A DNA stretch of 64,000 nucleotides from Rhodomyrtus psidioides (taxonomy: Eukaryota > Streptophyta > Magnoliopsida > Myrtales > Myrtaceae). Each line of letters opens with the position of its first letter. Position 1 is the first letter of the stretch. Positions 42,811-56,045 of the stretch are shown one piece after another. Location: the NCBI GenBank assembly GCA_021437785.1, contig JAILYB010000011.1, forward strand, positions 7,254,001-7,318,000, written 5' to 3'. The position numbers and the translations under genes are program-made. A model generated the notes under the pieces. That model saw only the letters and a program-made list of their open reading frames with translations. It searched no databases and was not told the DNA's origin.

Positions 42811-44310
42811 TCACATCAAATAAGCTCATAATTTAAACAAGTATGACTGAGTACAATCAATTGAGCAATTTATCCATTCAAGGCATCAATTACTATTTTC
42901 GTCACGTGGTCATTATCATATTAATATAGTCATTTGCCAAATAATCCACGTAAATATTCCACATGTCAAATAATCCACATAACAATTAATCTACGTGCCA
43001 ATTAATCCACGTAAATATTCCACGTGTCAAATAACACCCAAGGCCGAGTATACTTAGGGTAAGATAGATCAATTTTGCTTGTTAATGCATCAACCTCATC
43101 ATGGCCGAATATACATTTAGGTCTAATCAAGCATTCAAGCAACCCAAGCAAGCGATTCTACCACAAGAAACATTTCTATGCGAACTTGCCTTCCACGGAC
43201 CAATTCTAACCAAACCCTTAGCATCACAAATCATCAACAAGCCACAATTTCAAGACATGAAACTACACGGCAAGTTTCAATCCTCAAGGATGGGCTCGGC
43301 AAGCTTAGCTTCATTGGGGTTTCGCTCATGGAAACTACTCAATAACCCTTCTATAGCATCCTTCGGTAACCTATGGTCCTAACAAGAGTTTAGAGTTAAC
43401 TTACCAAGCTAACAAGCAAGCTAGGACGACGAAGGAAGCGGCGAAGCTCGGGGCGCAAATCTGTCCAAGAAGGTCCGAGCATCATCTCACGGGTTAGTCA
43501 AGGATTTCTCTTCCAAAATCGCACTAAAACTTCACTCACTAGCTAAGCGATCCATAGAATCAAGTCTTAGGGAAGACTTACCGTGGAAAACAAGGTCGAA
43601 GAGTCTACGTGAGAGGTCCAAAGGTCGGCGAGGAACGGCGGTGGAGCGGCGATTGGCGACGGTTTCGCCGTGAGGGAGAGGGAAGCCGAGAGTGGTCGAG
43701 CGAGAGAGAGAGTGAGAGGGAGAGAGCGTGAGAACGAGAGAGAGAGAAAACAAGAGGAAATGAGAGTGAGGGAATGAGGGGAGAGGGAGAGGTCTCGGCC
43801 GAATGCATAGGAGGGAGAAGAGGAAGGCTTCATCTACTTCAAAAGTCCAAGAGAGGGGGAGTGATTGATTGGGGAGTGGTTGGAGGGGAAAGGTACATGA
43901 ATAGTGCAAGGGAATGACATCTTGTAAGGTGGTGGTTGATGGGGTAAAAATCTAGTCAATGGTCAAATGACTTGTCATTCTATTCTTCCATAATTCAAGA
44001 GCCAAGATGACCATACTACCCCTCATAATTTCGGCCAAAGTTAGGGGATGACAATTGTCCAAATTGCCCTTGCTTGTTTCTAAGAGGAAATTCACTAACC
44101 TAAGGGTATAAAGGTAATTCCTTAACCGTCGATCCGAAATTCACTTTTCTAAATGCTAAGGACAAATTCTAATCCTAACGGTCCCCGACGAGGCGATGTC
44201 CAATTTAATCCCGTTGGAATCCTCAAATATCCGGTGCTCAATTTTGAAGTCCAATTCGTGGCAAATCTTACTTCAAAAAGGGGGGTCGAATTTCGGAATG
44301 TCACACAATT

Positions 44311-44811
44311 CGCGGCTAAAGTCCGTCAATGGTGATTCCAATATATCTCAAACTAATGAGTGGCTCTTAGGAGTTACGTGTATCGACCTGTGACTAATGT
44401 CACGTTTAAGAGTGATTCGAGTCATGGCGACCTTGGTTGTCATGTAATTGCGAGGGTCAATTGCTAGTTCTAAAGGACGCGATCGTGAGGAATTGGTTTA
44501 GGTTGATTCGTAAATTATACGATGGTCGAACGGAATCACCCGTGATCCAATTGTATAACACCAGCAAATCGTTCCAAGACCAATCTTAGACCAGCCCATA
44601 ATGGTTCAAAATATCCCCTCGGCAATCCTTATGGTCAAGGTATTAATCCATGGTCGAGTTCCTTGGTTCACGTACTTAAATCCTACTTAGCCTTCCCCCA
44701 TCGGTTAGTCTTCTCAAGAGTGGCCAACTCTGAGTGAGATTTAACTGAAGCGCACCAACGAGATGACTCATGAATTCATGCTTCGAAAAGGTCGGATTTG
44801 AGAATATCACA
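44311..44811 (-). mobile_element. LTR F of element 2, right segment
   Basis: Continuation of LTR F after element 1. It matches 52369-52870 of LTR I (TGGCTAAAGTCCGTCAATGG onward). It ends GAATATCACA at 44811, with one change from the usual GAATGTCACA, and is followed at once by the purine tract. Confidence 0.88.
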
Positions 44812-47800
44812 ACTCTTCCCTCCTTATAAAAATTTCGTCCTCGAAATTTATCATAAATTCCACCATACTCAAAAATCGGATGCTGAGGCCTCATCGCCAC
44901 TTTACCTCTCTTGGTGGCCCCCTTTTTGTTACAAAAATCCCAAACGGGTCTACACACTTCAGACTCGACTTTCCAGGTCGGGCAAGCCTCGCATGGGTGA
45001 TACTTTAAGGAAAAACATAATCTCACAGTTGAAGTTCTGAAGGTCTATGTCGTCTGTCCATTTAGTTCCATTAATGATGCCAAGGCCCTCGTAATGGCGC
45101 ATCGGCCATCAAACTCAACTAGGATCCGCGTAACACGCCTCAGATCCGTATTCTTTTCTCGAAACCCGCGCCTCAACGCTTCAGGGTAGTGCATGAGACC
45201 TAGACATATCTTCAAGTAATTTGATCCACATGACTAACCTAGGACCCACCCATGTTTTCCAAAGGCTTAATACAGTCCAATGTCACTTCCAGTCGATCCC
45301 TAATGAAGTCATTTCAAACCAAGATGGATCATTCGCAATGAGCCTTCACTCAAACATCCTCGATCAAGGTATGTACCAATCACCAACCGGTCATCCAATC
45401 TGTCTACAAGCAATTGTTACTCTAGACATCTCCACCAGGTATAGCTACTCGTTACCACGTCCTTTGAAGTTCGTGACACATACCTTCAACATAATCTTAC
45501 GCATCTAGATCATCTTCTTAGGCCATCTATCTGTCTGCACACGACAAGACATACTGTAATGTAACTTCGTCCCTATGACGTCTTTAAGACTCTCTCAAAA
45601 GTTATGGTAAACTTAGGATCTCTTAATTGACACAGCCATCGTTGAACTTCCACACGAATTGTATGACGCCTATACAAATCGTCTCATGGTCCTCTTGACC
45701 TTTCAGGTGACCCCACGGCCAAATCCACAACCTTCGTCCCTAGTTCCATTCGAGAATTGCCTACGATTGGGACCACTTGCCAAACTTATCGGGTCATGCC
45801 TCCCTTGTTGGCATATCTGATCCTCAGTCACCAACTTGACTATCTATTTTTTTTTCATTCTATCAATCACTAGTACCGACACCAGTTTTGGTACTTCTTG
45901 GTACGATCCAATGGACGCTATAGTCATCATGATAAGTTTCCAACATGACCTCACCCTCTAAGTCCTTCATCATTGGGTATGTGTACCCATCCATAAAACT
46001 TCAAGATTTCCACCCTTGGTACTTAAGAGTCTGGATTTCTTCCTTGTTATAATAACTTCCATGATCTCTTGGGCACCGGGACTCGTAGGTCGTAACGCTT
46101 TAGTCTCTTTCTGACCTTTAGGTTTGACGCTCATGTCAATCGTCCGACTAACTTATCAGCAACCCCCAGTTTAGAAGTTGAATCTCTTATTTCCTTGAGC
46201 GAAGTACGTCCTTTATCCACCAATCTCGTGATGCTCTATTCCCACTATAAGCATCCTTTTATCCTTATTCTTCCTCAAAGTAGGGTATGACATCATATTC
46301 TAACTTCTTAAGCAACTTCAATCGTCTACGCTGCCTCACACATTCAATTCCTCCTTGAGATAATGGGTACTTTAAGTCCCGATGATCCTCATCAATCTGA
46401 AATCCTTCTCACCATATACGTGATATCTCCAAATTTCCTATGCAAGAACGATATCCGTCAGTTCTAAATTACCTATTGGGATACTCACCTCGTTATGCCT
46501 TACCATCACAACACATAGGTAGTAACCCTTTCACGTTGCATAACTATGAACGTTAATCCTTTCATGACACATCACTGTAACTCTTGCAATGTTTCAACTC
46601 CTAATGGAAACACCAATGTCGGTGTGGTCACCACTAGATTTAAGCCCTTGAAAGCTTCCTTTATGTTCATTCATCCATCCGCGTCGCATTCCTTCCTTAA
46701 TCCAATTCGTTAACAAGATATTTTCTTGCGGGGCATCTTCCCACCATTGGTCTATAGCAACCCATCAACTCTAGGAAATTTCCAACCCCCGTAACTCGTA
46801 TTGGCCTTAGTCAATTCATCACTTGTTCAAATCCTCAAGGGTTCCAAAGGGTTTCCATTTCTCATAAACTTTAGGATCGAGAACTTCGCCTTAATAAACC
46901 CAAATCTTACGCTCTTAAATTCTACGTACAACGAGCGTCCTCTTAGAGTCCATGGAATACCTTCCAAAGGTCATTCACGTTCTTCATGACTCCTTGATCC
47001 CGATCAATTCCTATCCGTCGAAAATTTCTAATTACACAAGTGGCTATTACATCTCAAAGATCAATCGCCTAATATAAATCTTTAACCTCGGGTCTAGTCG
47101 CCATTCGAGCCGAGTTCCCTATGCATTCGATTACAACATGCCTTTAATCCAAGTATTCCTTGTCTACTTCCTTGCTCACATGTCGTCTCACACCATCTAA
47201 TGCCATCAATCGCAATCGATAACTAGATCCATCAAGACGTAATGCAATTCAAGCCTAAGCCCAATTATACCAGTCGTCTCTTTACAACTCATATCCACAA
47301 ATGGCGCTTATCAGCCAGTCGTTTCCATTTCAACATATTGTCTAATCCGATGTTGATCTTTGGATCATAACCGCAGATAACCATAAGGTCATCGATTAAA
47401 GTTGATGCTAAAACCATCAGAATGCAACAAAAGCCCAAGCCTATAATCCTTAAGACACTACCTAATGACATTCACTCTTAATACCAAGACAAGTAGAATT
47501 CCTCTTCTTTCCATACTAGGGTCTCTTGCTCTACGAGGGGGACTATACACTTCGGTGGCATCCTCTTGTCTTGAATCCACCTTGTCTTACTCATTCCATA
47601 GGACGTCAATCTTAGGGCCTGCGCCAGCAGCGGTACCTTTATCCCAGGACTCAAATGTCACCATGCTTAACATTCTCCTTCCAATAACTCTGTCACCTCA
47701 AACAACAATGTTATAAGGGATCGAGGTTTCTCTTTGGTCTCCCCAAATCCATACCTTGATTATTCGACTCGATTAACTCAAATTACCTAACTCAAATTAC

Positions 47801-49639
47801 CTTGCGGTCACAACCCAAGCACCTCTCTCCGCTTACTTGCCCATCCATTAAGATCACGAGTAGCCAAGACTATTAAGTCTATTCACTTTCTTTCCCATCA
47901 AAGACCATCTTATGGTCCAATCGTCCTTTAGAACATCGCTCTATTCTTTAGGGGACAACAATTTGGAACTCCCTTTTCAATGGTTTGGTTCAATCTCAAA
48001 CAAGCTCATAGAATCATTAAACTTAGGTAGACTAGCATGCCGATTTCCCTTAGCACTTCCCATGACGAGATATACGGATTGCCGATTTCCTTTCTGGGCC
48101 TTACGCCTAGGTATCAACTATTCCTGACAGGTACATTCTACATTCTATGGGTGTGAATCATCTTTACTCATGGTTCTTCGAGTCATTTAGCCCTTCGAGA
48201 TGAAGTTCATCATAACACTTCAGATTCAAGGATACCAATTCACCATGATGCTTCTAACTTCAATTCGTTCTTGGATCTCCCTGCCCTTTTCTCCAAGGGT
48301 CTCTAACCATCCCTGACATACGCTTAGATGATCTCGAGAACTCTACCCCACCATGGCAGCTCCATCTATGGTTCTCACAAACTTCAGGGACTCTAGCAGC
48401 CCTTGTTCCTTATCAATCATAGTAATGCACAGTTTATTGACCAATTAGATGAAGGCAGTCCGATTAAGTGCTGCGCCTTCAAGGAAAATCTTTGCCTTCA
48501 TGAAAATCCTTCCTTGGGTAACCTTCCACCAAGCATTAGCATTACCTTGGGATGTTAATCGCTCTGGTCATTTTCTTTTCAATATACCCACGCTTCTAAG
48601 GCTCCCTTACACATCCTCATTCTAGATAGGAGTAACCTCATAATTCGTTCCCTGCCAACTCAGTCGACTTCGACTTCACAAACTATTCCATAAGCTAGCC
48701 CATCTGTCGACCCCTATCCGTGCCCCCAATGTCATTCCTCTGATTGTCACTATTAGCTCCAATAGCCACAGCCGCGACCGTCTCAGCTGGCTAGGTAGCA
48801 ATGGTAGCCCAATCTCATGCCTACCTACTCATCAAATTCTCAATTCCTCCTAAGGTCCTCACGACTTTAACAACTCCTGAGTCCCTCACAACTTGCGGTC
48901 TGGAGTTAGGCGCTCCTCTAACACTCTTATCTCGATTGTTCATTCCCACTAGGCTCTAACATCACAGGAGCCGCTACAGTTCCACCAAGGGATTCAAAGA
49001 CCTAAGCCATCTACTCAAGTCTAGCAGTCCTAAATTGCTCATCACAACGGTAATCATAAGCCAGCCACTAATCATCATGCAATTAGAAGCAACACTCAAC
49101 CAGGAGTCAATCATCAAACAAGCCTCACTAGGCAAACATCAAGCAAATACTCAAGGCATCAATTCAGCGAGGTACTTACTCATACCTTTAGTCCCACTGC
49201 ACCTGCGACTTAGCAAAATTACAACATGCTACTTAGCTGCTCAAACAAGCCTTAGCCCCACAACAACTCGATGCCAAGTAAGCCAATCATAGATCAAGCA
49301 TTCAGAGGCACACATCAAGAAGTTCTCATCCGTAGCTCAAGTATAGATGCATTTACAAGCTTGCACAACCATAATAATTTATCTAGCACATTAGATAGGC
49401 ATTGATCGAACAACACTTATTGCCTAGTACGAAGCTTTAAGACCTGTAATCGCCTACGGCGATGCAAACAAAGAGTGCCAATCACACGCGCCAAATCAAA
49501 TGCCATGTAATTTGTGTCAAATTCTAGCGAGCTCCTAAAGTCTCACTATCTAGCCATTCTAAAGTCATCTCTCCTTATTACTCCATATCTCATCCAACTT
49601 GGATCGAGCTGACCTTGCTCTGACAACATTAAACGGGTA
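44812..49639 (-). mobile_element. Interior of element 2 (decayed pol)
   Basis: 4.8 kb homologous to the interior of element 1 and clearly diverged from it. It begins with purine tract TAAGGAGGGAAGAGT (44812-44826, minus strand). Hairpin GGATC/GATCC at 45122-45147. RNase H trace at 46265-46400 (DHRDLKYPLSQ, CVRQRRRLKLLKKLEYD). PBS at 49617-49628 reads TGTTGTCAGAGC, three changes from the family sequence. No long frame. Confidence 0.8.
46265..46400 (-). pseudogene. Decayed Ty3/gypsy RNase H fragment (element 2)
   Basis: The minus strand reads EDHRDLKYPLSQGGIECV then RQRRRLKLLKKLEYDVIPYF and soon a stop. The pattern DH..LKY.LSQ...RQRR...LLK.YD is diagnostic of the gypsy RNase H end. The expected HPGKAN motif is lost here, while element 3 keeps a version of it. 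Confidence 0.65.
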
Positions 49640-49941
49640 TGTCACGCCCTGCGTCCTCAATAGCTCGCGAACATCCCTTCTTATAAAAATTATTCATCGC
49701 GATTTACCCCAGGATCGAATCATCCTTCGATTCACTCACGAAATGAAATGCGCATGCGGAAGTGACAAATAAAACTCCATACATGAAACATCGACAAGAT
49801 GACTTAGAATGCATACAACCCAATTTACAACACAATCAGTTCACAATACTTAACTTCGTACACAAAACATAACTGGATCGTTCCTAAATCCCAAACTACC
49901 TATCTCAGGGGAACGTCTGAAAGGAAATAGTGCGGCTAACT

Positions 49942-50272
49942 CTACGTATCCGGTTTGACGACATCCATCATCTTTGGTTCAGGTTCTTCATCTTCATGTT
50001 CAGCATTGGGATCTTCCAGTATATCGTTGGGAACCTCAGGTGGGTCGGCAACCCAAAGTGTGTCGACAGGTACAACACTCTCTTCTAACGGACCAACTAG
50101 GGTGTCTCCATCTCGGAATGTCCAAGCCTCAAAAGTATGGGGGAATCAGGTACTGGCCTCCTTCGTCAACCCAAATAACGCTCGTCGTCTTAGTATACAC
50201 CTTACCCTCGCTAGTAGTAAACTTCGAATCCCAAGTCTCAATTTCCTTCGGGAGTCCAAAACGTCTCGTCAT
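49942..50272 (-). pseudogene. Acidic LTR-encoded reading frame (LTR I copy), frameshifted
   Basis: Starts at ATG 50270-50272 (MTRRFGLPKEIETW) and shows the same one-base shift near SVIWVDEGGQY as LTR F, then FEAWTFRD and GPL. It reads further than F to an acidic tail (EHEDEEPEPKMMDVVKPDT) and stops at TAG 49942-49944. The shared frameshift was therefore present before element 2 inserted, unless it marks a short intron or programmed shift. About 109 residues if the shift is ignored. No known family. Confidence 0.5.
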
Positions 50273-50563
50273 AGTGATCGGGGTCAAGGATTGGGGTCTG
50301 AAAAATGGGTCCCACGACGGGGTGAGATAAATCTCAATAAGCTAGTCCTAACACTAGGCTAGGCACTTAGTACTTCCAGACACTCCCAAACACATGCAAT
50401 GACCAGTCAATCAAGAACGAGGCAAAAGGCACAATAATCATTCAATCAAGGCAAGTCATAGTAAGATTCTCAATCCTAGACTAAGCTTCGTACTTTGGCA
50501 CTCGATCACTCACAGTATATAGGATATTACTCATACTTGATACAATTGCACTTTCCATGGCTA

Positions 50564-50712
50564 GGCCCGCGTCATCTTAGGCGCATCAGGCATATCTCAT
50601 CATTCAATCCCGCGTCATATAGGCGCATCAGGATTTCTCAATCCCGCGTCATATAGGCGCATCAGGATTTCTCATCATTCAATCCCGTGTCATATAGGTG
50701 CATCATGATTTC
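50564..50712 (-). repeat. U3 array of hairpin units (LTR I)
   Basis: Four CCCGCGTCATATAGGCGCATCAGG-type units, one fewer than in LTR F. Flanks G/C in the first, AAT/ATT in the next ones. Located about 220 bp upstream of the promoter block. Confidence 0.8.
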
Positions 50713-52875
50713 ACAAGTACATGAGCTCATAATTAGAATCGATTATAGCTAACAGATTCAATCGATTGTTTTATCAATTCAAGGCATTATTTAGTTATCA
50801 CCTCCCCAATCTCATGTCACGATGCCACAATGCACCAATTAAAAAGGCTAGGCCATATTAATACTTCATGATCGAATATAATTCGATTAGGGGAAAATTA
50901 TCATTCATCATCATCACCATTCGACCATACCGAGACCATGGGGTCGATTTGTCAATTTAATCATTCCAAGCACCAATACATCACACAAGGCCGAATTCAA
51001 TTAATCGAGGCATCAATTCAATCACTCTATTCCACATTAGGTCACGGCCAAGTAGCAGTAACATACAATGGTCATTTTAAAGTGATGAAACACCATGATT
51101 CTCCCATGGACGAATTCCACCTATTGGGATAATCGATTTAATCATTCATTCCTCGCATTCTAGTCCATGGCTGAATTCACCTAGGCCCCAACCACATGTC
51201 GCATTAACTCAATCTAGCTCAATTCACTCCTAGTACACTCAATAGGCACGAATAGGCATTCGGTCCATACAAGAACACATCCACTAGCTTATTACAACCA
51301 TGGGTTCCACATTACAAGAGTTACCCATCATCAATCATAATCGGTTCCTAGCATCACAGATTCGGTCCTCTAGAAACTCCCCTAGAACAGCCCACAAGAT
51401 CCTTTAAACCTAACCATCACTCAGTCCGTCCATCATCCAAGTTACTAACAAAAGGTTAGAGCTAGATTACCAAGTCAATGAGGCAAGGAAAATCGGTTGA
51501 AGCGATGGTGGAGCTCACGGCCCAAATCTGATCCGGCGAGGGGTGTTTGGTTCCCTAGAAGTTCCACACAAAATGGCCAAGAACAAATATCAATATTACT
51601 CCTAACCCAAGTTTCCGACCATCTAATATCTTCATCTAAGCTCCATGAGTGACTTACCTAAGTTTAAGCAAGAACTCCTCAAGAACCGTTCGTGGTTTCC
51701 TCTCGGTTCTAATCTGGTCGGGGGTGTTCGTGCGGCTTCCGGGCTTGAACGGCGGTTCTTCCACGATCCAAGAGGGAGAGGAGGCCGTGCGGTGATGGCT
51801 TGAGGTGGTCGGCGGTGGTCCACCGTGAGGAGACCGAGAGAGAGGACGTGGGAGCGAGAGAGAGCCGAGAGAGAACGAGAGAAATGAGAGAGTGAGGGAG
51901 AGTGGTCGGCCGAATGTTGTAGGAGGGAGGAGGAAGTGTTCTTGCTTCCTTCAAATCAAGTGCAAGAGTGAGAGTGATTGATTGGGAGTGGTTGGAGGGG
52001 TATGACAATGAATAGTGGCTTAGAATGACAAGGTGTAAGAAAGTGGTTGAAGGGAAAGCTGTCATATCCATCAAGTCCAATCTTGTCTCATCTTGTCATC
52101 TCACAAATCAATGGTCAAATGACCATAAAGCCCCACAAATTTTTGGCCTAGAATGGTCGATGGCAATTGTCCAAATTGCCCTTACTCATCTCTAAAGGAA
52201 ATGTCATTAATCTAAGGGTAAGAAGGAAATTCCTAAACGTCGGTCCGAATTTCACTTTTCTAAATGCTAACGGACGAATCCTAGCCTTAATGGTTCTCGA
52301 TGAGGAGACGTCCAATTTATTACCGTTGAAATTTTTGAATATCCGACGCCTAATTCCGAAGTCCAATTCGTGGCTAAAGTCCGTCAATGGTGATTCCAAT
52401 ATATCTCAAACTAACGAGTGGCTCTTAGGAGTTACGCGTATCGACCTGTGACTAATGTGACGTTTAAGAGTGATTCGAGTCATGGCGACCTTGGTTGTCA
52501 TGTAATTGCGAGGGTCAATCGCTAGTTCCAAAGGACCCGATCGTCAGGAATTGGTTTAGGTTGATTCGCAAATTATACGATGGTCAAACGGAATCACCCG
52601 TGATCCAATTGTATAACACCAGCAAATTGTTCCAAGACCAATCTTAGACCGGCCCATAATGGTTCAAAATATCCCCTCGGCAATCCTTATGGTCAAGGTA
52701 TTAATCCATGGTCGAGTTCCTTGGTCCACGTACTTAAATCCTACTTAGCCTTCCCCCACGGTTAGTCTTCTCAAGAGTGGCCAACTCTGAGTGAGATTTA
52801 ACAGAAGTGCACCAACGAGATGACTCATGAATTCATGCTTCGAAAAGGGGTCGGATTTGAGAATGTCACAACATA

Positions 52876-54250
52876 TATCTCAATTTCACACATAACACCT
52901 TAATATTAAGTTGTCACAGCATTAACTCAATGCTCCTAAGCGTGCCCATTGTCGTTCTATCAAGGCAAGTCATCCAAATTCTCAATTCACCAAAACTGCC
53001 CAATTTGAGCCCCCACAATCAGATTCAGTCTCACGAAAATTGTAATTTTTCTACTGAAGGTTTCAAAAAATATTGTAGGGTCTTAAACTTCAAGATCTTA
53101 CGGACATGTGGGTAAAAACGGAGCTCAATTTTGATACCGGACGACTTAGAACGACTCAATTCAAAATCGGTGCGCGTCATGGGATATTGGTCGGCATCTC
53201 ACACTTTTCACTTCAAATAGCCCTTAATTCAACTTTAAACTTCCATTCCCCATAAAACCGACTTGCCATAATCTCAATCTACAAGTTTAGGAAGCTCACC
53301 GAATATTTTGAAGCAAAATAATGCCTTTAGGACCTTCAATTGGCTCGGTTTCCTTCGGTCCGCACACGGTCAGAATTCTGCCTTGAATAAACCATCACCA
53401 AATAGCCATGAAAACCTATCTTAACTCATCTAAACTTGCAACCACAGCTCAGCCAACCCTAGTACTATAAGTTTAAAAGATCTCATCGAATATTTGGAGC
53501 CATTTGAATCCTTTAAGCCCACGAAACAGCTCTTCTCCCAAAACCAGTCAGATTCTGCCTTCAATCTGACCTTTGCTCACTCAAACCGACCTACGGGACG
53601 AATGACTGGGCCAAATTGAGCTTATAATATGTCACTGGAATCACAAGACAATAATATTTCTAATGGAGAAAGGATCACCTCAATTGGCCATCGGACGAAG
53701 AAGTTAAGGTCGGAATAGTGGAGCCGTCGGGACAGAACAGCGAGCTGAGCGACGGGTCTCTCTCGGCCAAGAAGGAGAAGAGAAAAATGAAGGAAATGGC
53801 AAGGAGGGGAAGGAGGTTTCGTCCAGCTGAAGGAGAAGAAGACTAAGAAGGGATTTCACACAAATAATTGGTGTGAAAGAGTGACAAGATGGATAGGTAA
53901 GGTAATTAATGCATGATCAATCAAAGGATGACACTTGTCATCTTGTAAATAATTATCCAACTTGCACTTGACCATCTTTGACTCCTTCTTATCCATATTT
54001 TCGACAGCCACCAAGGACTAATATGACTATTTTGCCCTTCTAATTTCCTTAAGACAAAGTAATGGGTTGAAGGGCAAAACGGTCAATTGCCACTTTTCGT
54101 TCGAAACTTTGTTTTTCTCATTTTGAGTGACCATTGGCGAGGCGACTTCAAATCCTTTTCCAATTTTGAAATTCTTCAGTTCCAATTGCCAATATCGAGC
54201 TTCCAATTCATGTCATTAGCCCTGAGGGGTCGGAAATTCAGAATGTCACA
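52876..54250 (-). mobile_element. LTR E, right segment
   Basis: Continuation of LTR E after element 2. It shares with LTRs C and J the phrase GACGACTTAGAACGACTCAA (53140-53159) and related upstream sequence. It ends CAGAATGTCACA at 54250. Confidence 0.82.
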
Positions 54251-56045
54251 ATTCTTCCCTCCTTAAAGAAATTTCGTCCTCGAAATTTGCAATCTTCTAA
54301 CCACCCAATCCTTTGGGCATCGACGCCTCACCGCATACTCATTCCTCAGGATAATTCCTTTCATGACTTAACATTTTTACTTGTCCTTTCCTACAAAAGT
54401 CATCTTTCCCCAGGACTTGTTCCCTTCAGTCCTCAATCTGTATTTACTTCTCTCTATTCTCTTTCGACATGCATGCATCTGTTAGTAGTTTACCCTCAAG
54501 CATTCACGTCGTCTCTTCCATTTGTCTATCACCATTATTACTAAACCTACGCCAAAATGCACTCTTTAGTGCCCATACCATTTGGCATATCACTCAATTC
54601 ATACGTTTTTTCATACCATCAGAAATTCATGGGCTTTGTCCACTCGTCCTCGATCAACCCAATCGAGTCATAACCTTCTCGATTTCATTCGAAAATTTCC
54701 AATGATCATAAAAATCCATTGATCTTCAAGGTCATGCTTCTTTCTTGTCGACATGTCTAATGCTCGATCACATGATGACTAACCCAACTCTCAATCCATA
54801 TCACCGATAGTATTATGGAAAAACAATCTTGGCACATCCTTGTGCCATCTCAAGGGACACCATAATTCTCCCTTCGAATTTCCGATGAGGCCATCTCTTT
54901 AAATTCCCCTTTCAATCTTGGACTCATACTTTCGTCCATGAGACATCAAGGGTTCTATTCACTCCCACAACCCTTTAAGTAACAAGGTTCGGTCATGGAA
55001 ATACCTCAATTCCCTTCTAGCCTTCAGGCTAGGTGCTTCCAGTAGTCGTTAACTAGTCAATTGGCAAACTTCCAATTTAGAAGTTGAATCTCTTATTTCT
55101 CGAGGGAAGATCTGTCCCTCTATCATCAATTACACAATACTCAATTCTCAACCTCTATAGTTCACATAACCTGCGAGGTCTCTCTTTACACAAGCAATGC
55201 TCCTATATTCATAGCAATTTCATATATCTGCATTGCCCTTTGTTCAATTCCCCTTGGGAATCTCTTCGTGCTACCCTATTCTCTCGTGGTAGACAAAGAC
55301 TCAGAGTCTTCTTCCATCCCAACAAGTTTTCCCAAACTTTGTTGCGAGGACGTTCGCAAACCAACTCCAATAATGCTCTAAGTGTTCCAACTTATATAGC
55401 TTTACTGTCACAACGTACAAGCAATACCCATTTCCAATCGCCTTGTTACGCCTCAAATTTCCTTTCCACATCACATCATCAAGATTCTATCGATTCTTTT
55501 AATTCCTAACATGAATGCCACCATCAGCGTAGTCGTCAACTTGACTCAAATCCTCGAAGACTCATTTCACGTTCGTTCCTCCCTTTGCATTACGTCTTGT
55601 TCTTAGTCCATTTCATCAATGGAATAGCTCTTGTGGGGAATCTTCCCATGATCCGTCTATAACAATCCATCAATATCAGGAAACTTCAAATTTTAGCAAT
55701 TTCGCATCAACCTTAGTTGATTCATCACTTATTCCATTTCTTAAGTGTTCCATGGGGATTTCACATTCCACAATCTTCACATCTAAAGGATCTTACCCTA
55801 TCCAGCCCACAGCTCACGCTCTTTACATTTAGGATACAATGAGTATCTCCTTAAAGTCCATAGGATACTCTCGAAAGTTGTTCATATTTCTCATGACTCC
55901 TTATATGAGTCCAATCATCGTCTCTCTATACGGAAACAACCAATTCAATCATTTCTTGGACACCCAATTCGACTGTTATCCACGTCATTACTACCAAGTG
56001 TTGAATCATTTCAACTGTCTATGGTATCATTCACTTGAGAGCTCA
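54251..56045 (-). mobile_element. Partial interior of the element owning LTR E
   Basis: Begins with purine tract TAAGGAGGGAAGAAT (54251-54265, minus strand). It matches other interiors (for example GAAGTTGAATCTCTTATTTC at 55082, as in elements 1, 2 and 3). A faint RT trace, LYPKCKERELWA, lies near 55810-55845 on the minus strand. Element 3 inserted at 56046; the rest of this element lies beyond the window. Confidence 0.75.

Larger units (their letters stand above)
31540..44305 (-). mobile_element. Element 1: young full-length gypsy retrotransposon inside LTR F
   Basis: LTR G (31540-33920) and LTR H (41904-44305) are nearly identical. Perfect target duplication CAATT at 31535-31539 and 44306-44310. 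Purine tract at 33921-33935 and PBS at 41880-41891. Its interior (33921-41903) is interrupted by a solo LTR of another family with its duplicate (34808-37195) and is otherwise about 5.6 kb. On the minus strand the order is PBS, decayed RT, RNase H, integrase, purine tract, as in Ty3/gypsy. No intact gag or pol frame. Confidence 0.95.
41904..44305 (-). mobile_element. LTR H, 5' LTR of element 1 (2,402 bp)
   Basis: Starts TGTCACGCCTCGCG and ends TCGGAATGTCACA. It differs from LTR G by a small number of point changes plus array changes: seven hairpin units against five, and one fewer ~61-bp unit. The expected net gain (2 x 42 minus 61, about 23 bp) is close to the observed 21 bp. GA-rich tract at 43640-43800. 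Confidence 0.93.
28767..52870 (-). mobile_element. Element 2: full-length gypsy retrotransposon inside LTR E
   Basis: Bounded by LTR F (28767-31539 plus 44311-44811) and LTR I (49640-52870), with interior 44812-49639. Perfect target duplication ACATA at 28762-28766 and 52871-52875. Purine tract at 44812 and a degenerate PBS at 49617-49628. Element 1 is inserted in LTR F. Without it the element is about 11.3 kb. Interior pol is decayed. Confidence 0.92.
49640..52870 (-). mobile_element. LTR I, 5' LTR of element 2 (3,231 bp)
   Basis: Starts TGTCACGCCCTGCG and ends GAGAATGTCACA, followed by target duplicate ACATA. It shares with LTR F the reading frame (49942-50272), promoter block (50308-50335) and hairpin array (50564-50712). 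It holds the uninterrupted version of the site used by element 1 (CAATT at 52364-52368). GA-rich tract at 51820-51900. Confidence 0.93.
27663..54250 (-). mobile_element. Gypsy 3' LTR E, split by element 2
   Basis: LTR E begins TGTCACGACCCGGACC at 27663 and ends CAGAATGTCACA at 54250. Its own sequence is 27663-28766 and 52876-54250 (about 2.48 kb); element 2 and the target duplicate ACATA lie between. Promoter block AATCCCCAATGGGGTGAGATATAAATCTCAG at about 28031-28061. A purine tract follows at 54251, so E is the 3' LTR of a minus-strand element whose interior continues to 56045. Confidence 0.85.

Noticed and set aside
52911..52920. TTGTCACAGC near 52913 as another LTR boundary
   Set aside because: No family sequence starts or stops there, and the surrounding bases read on as LTR E. 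Chance match to TGTCACA.
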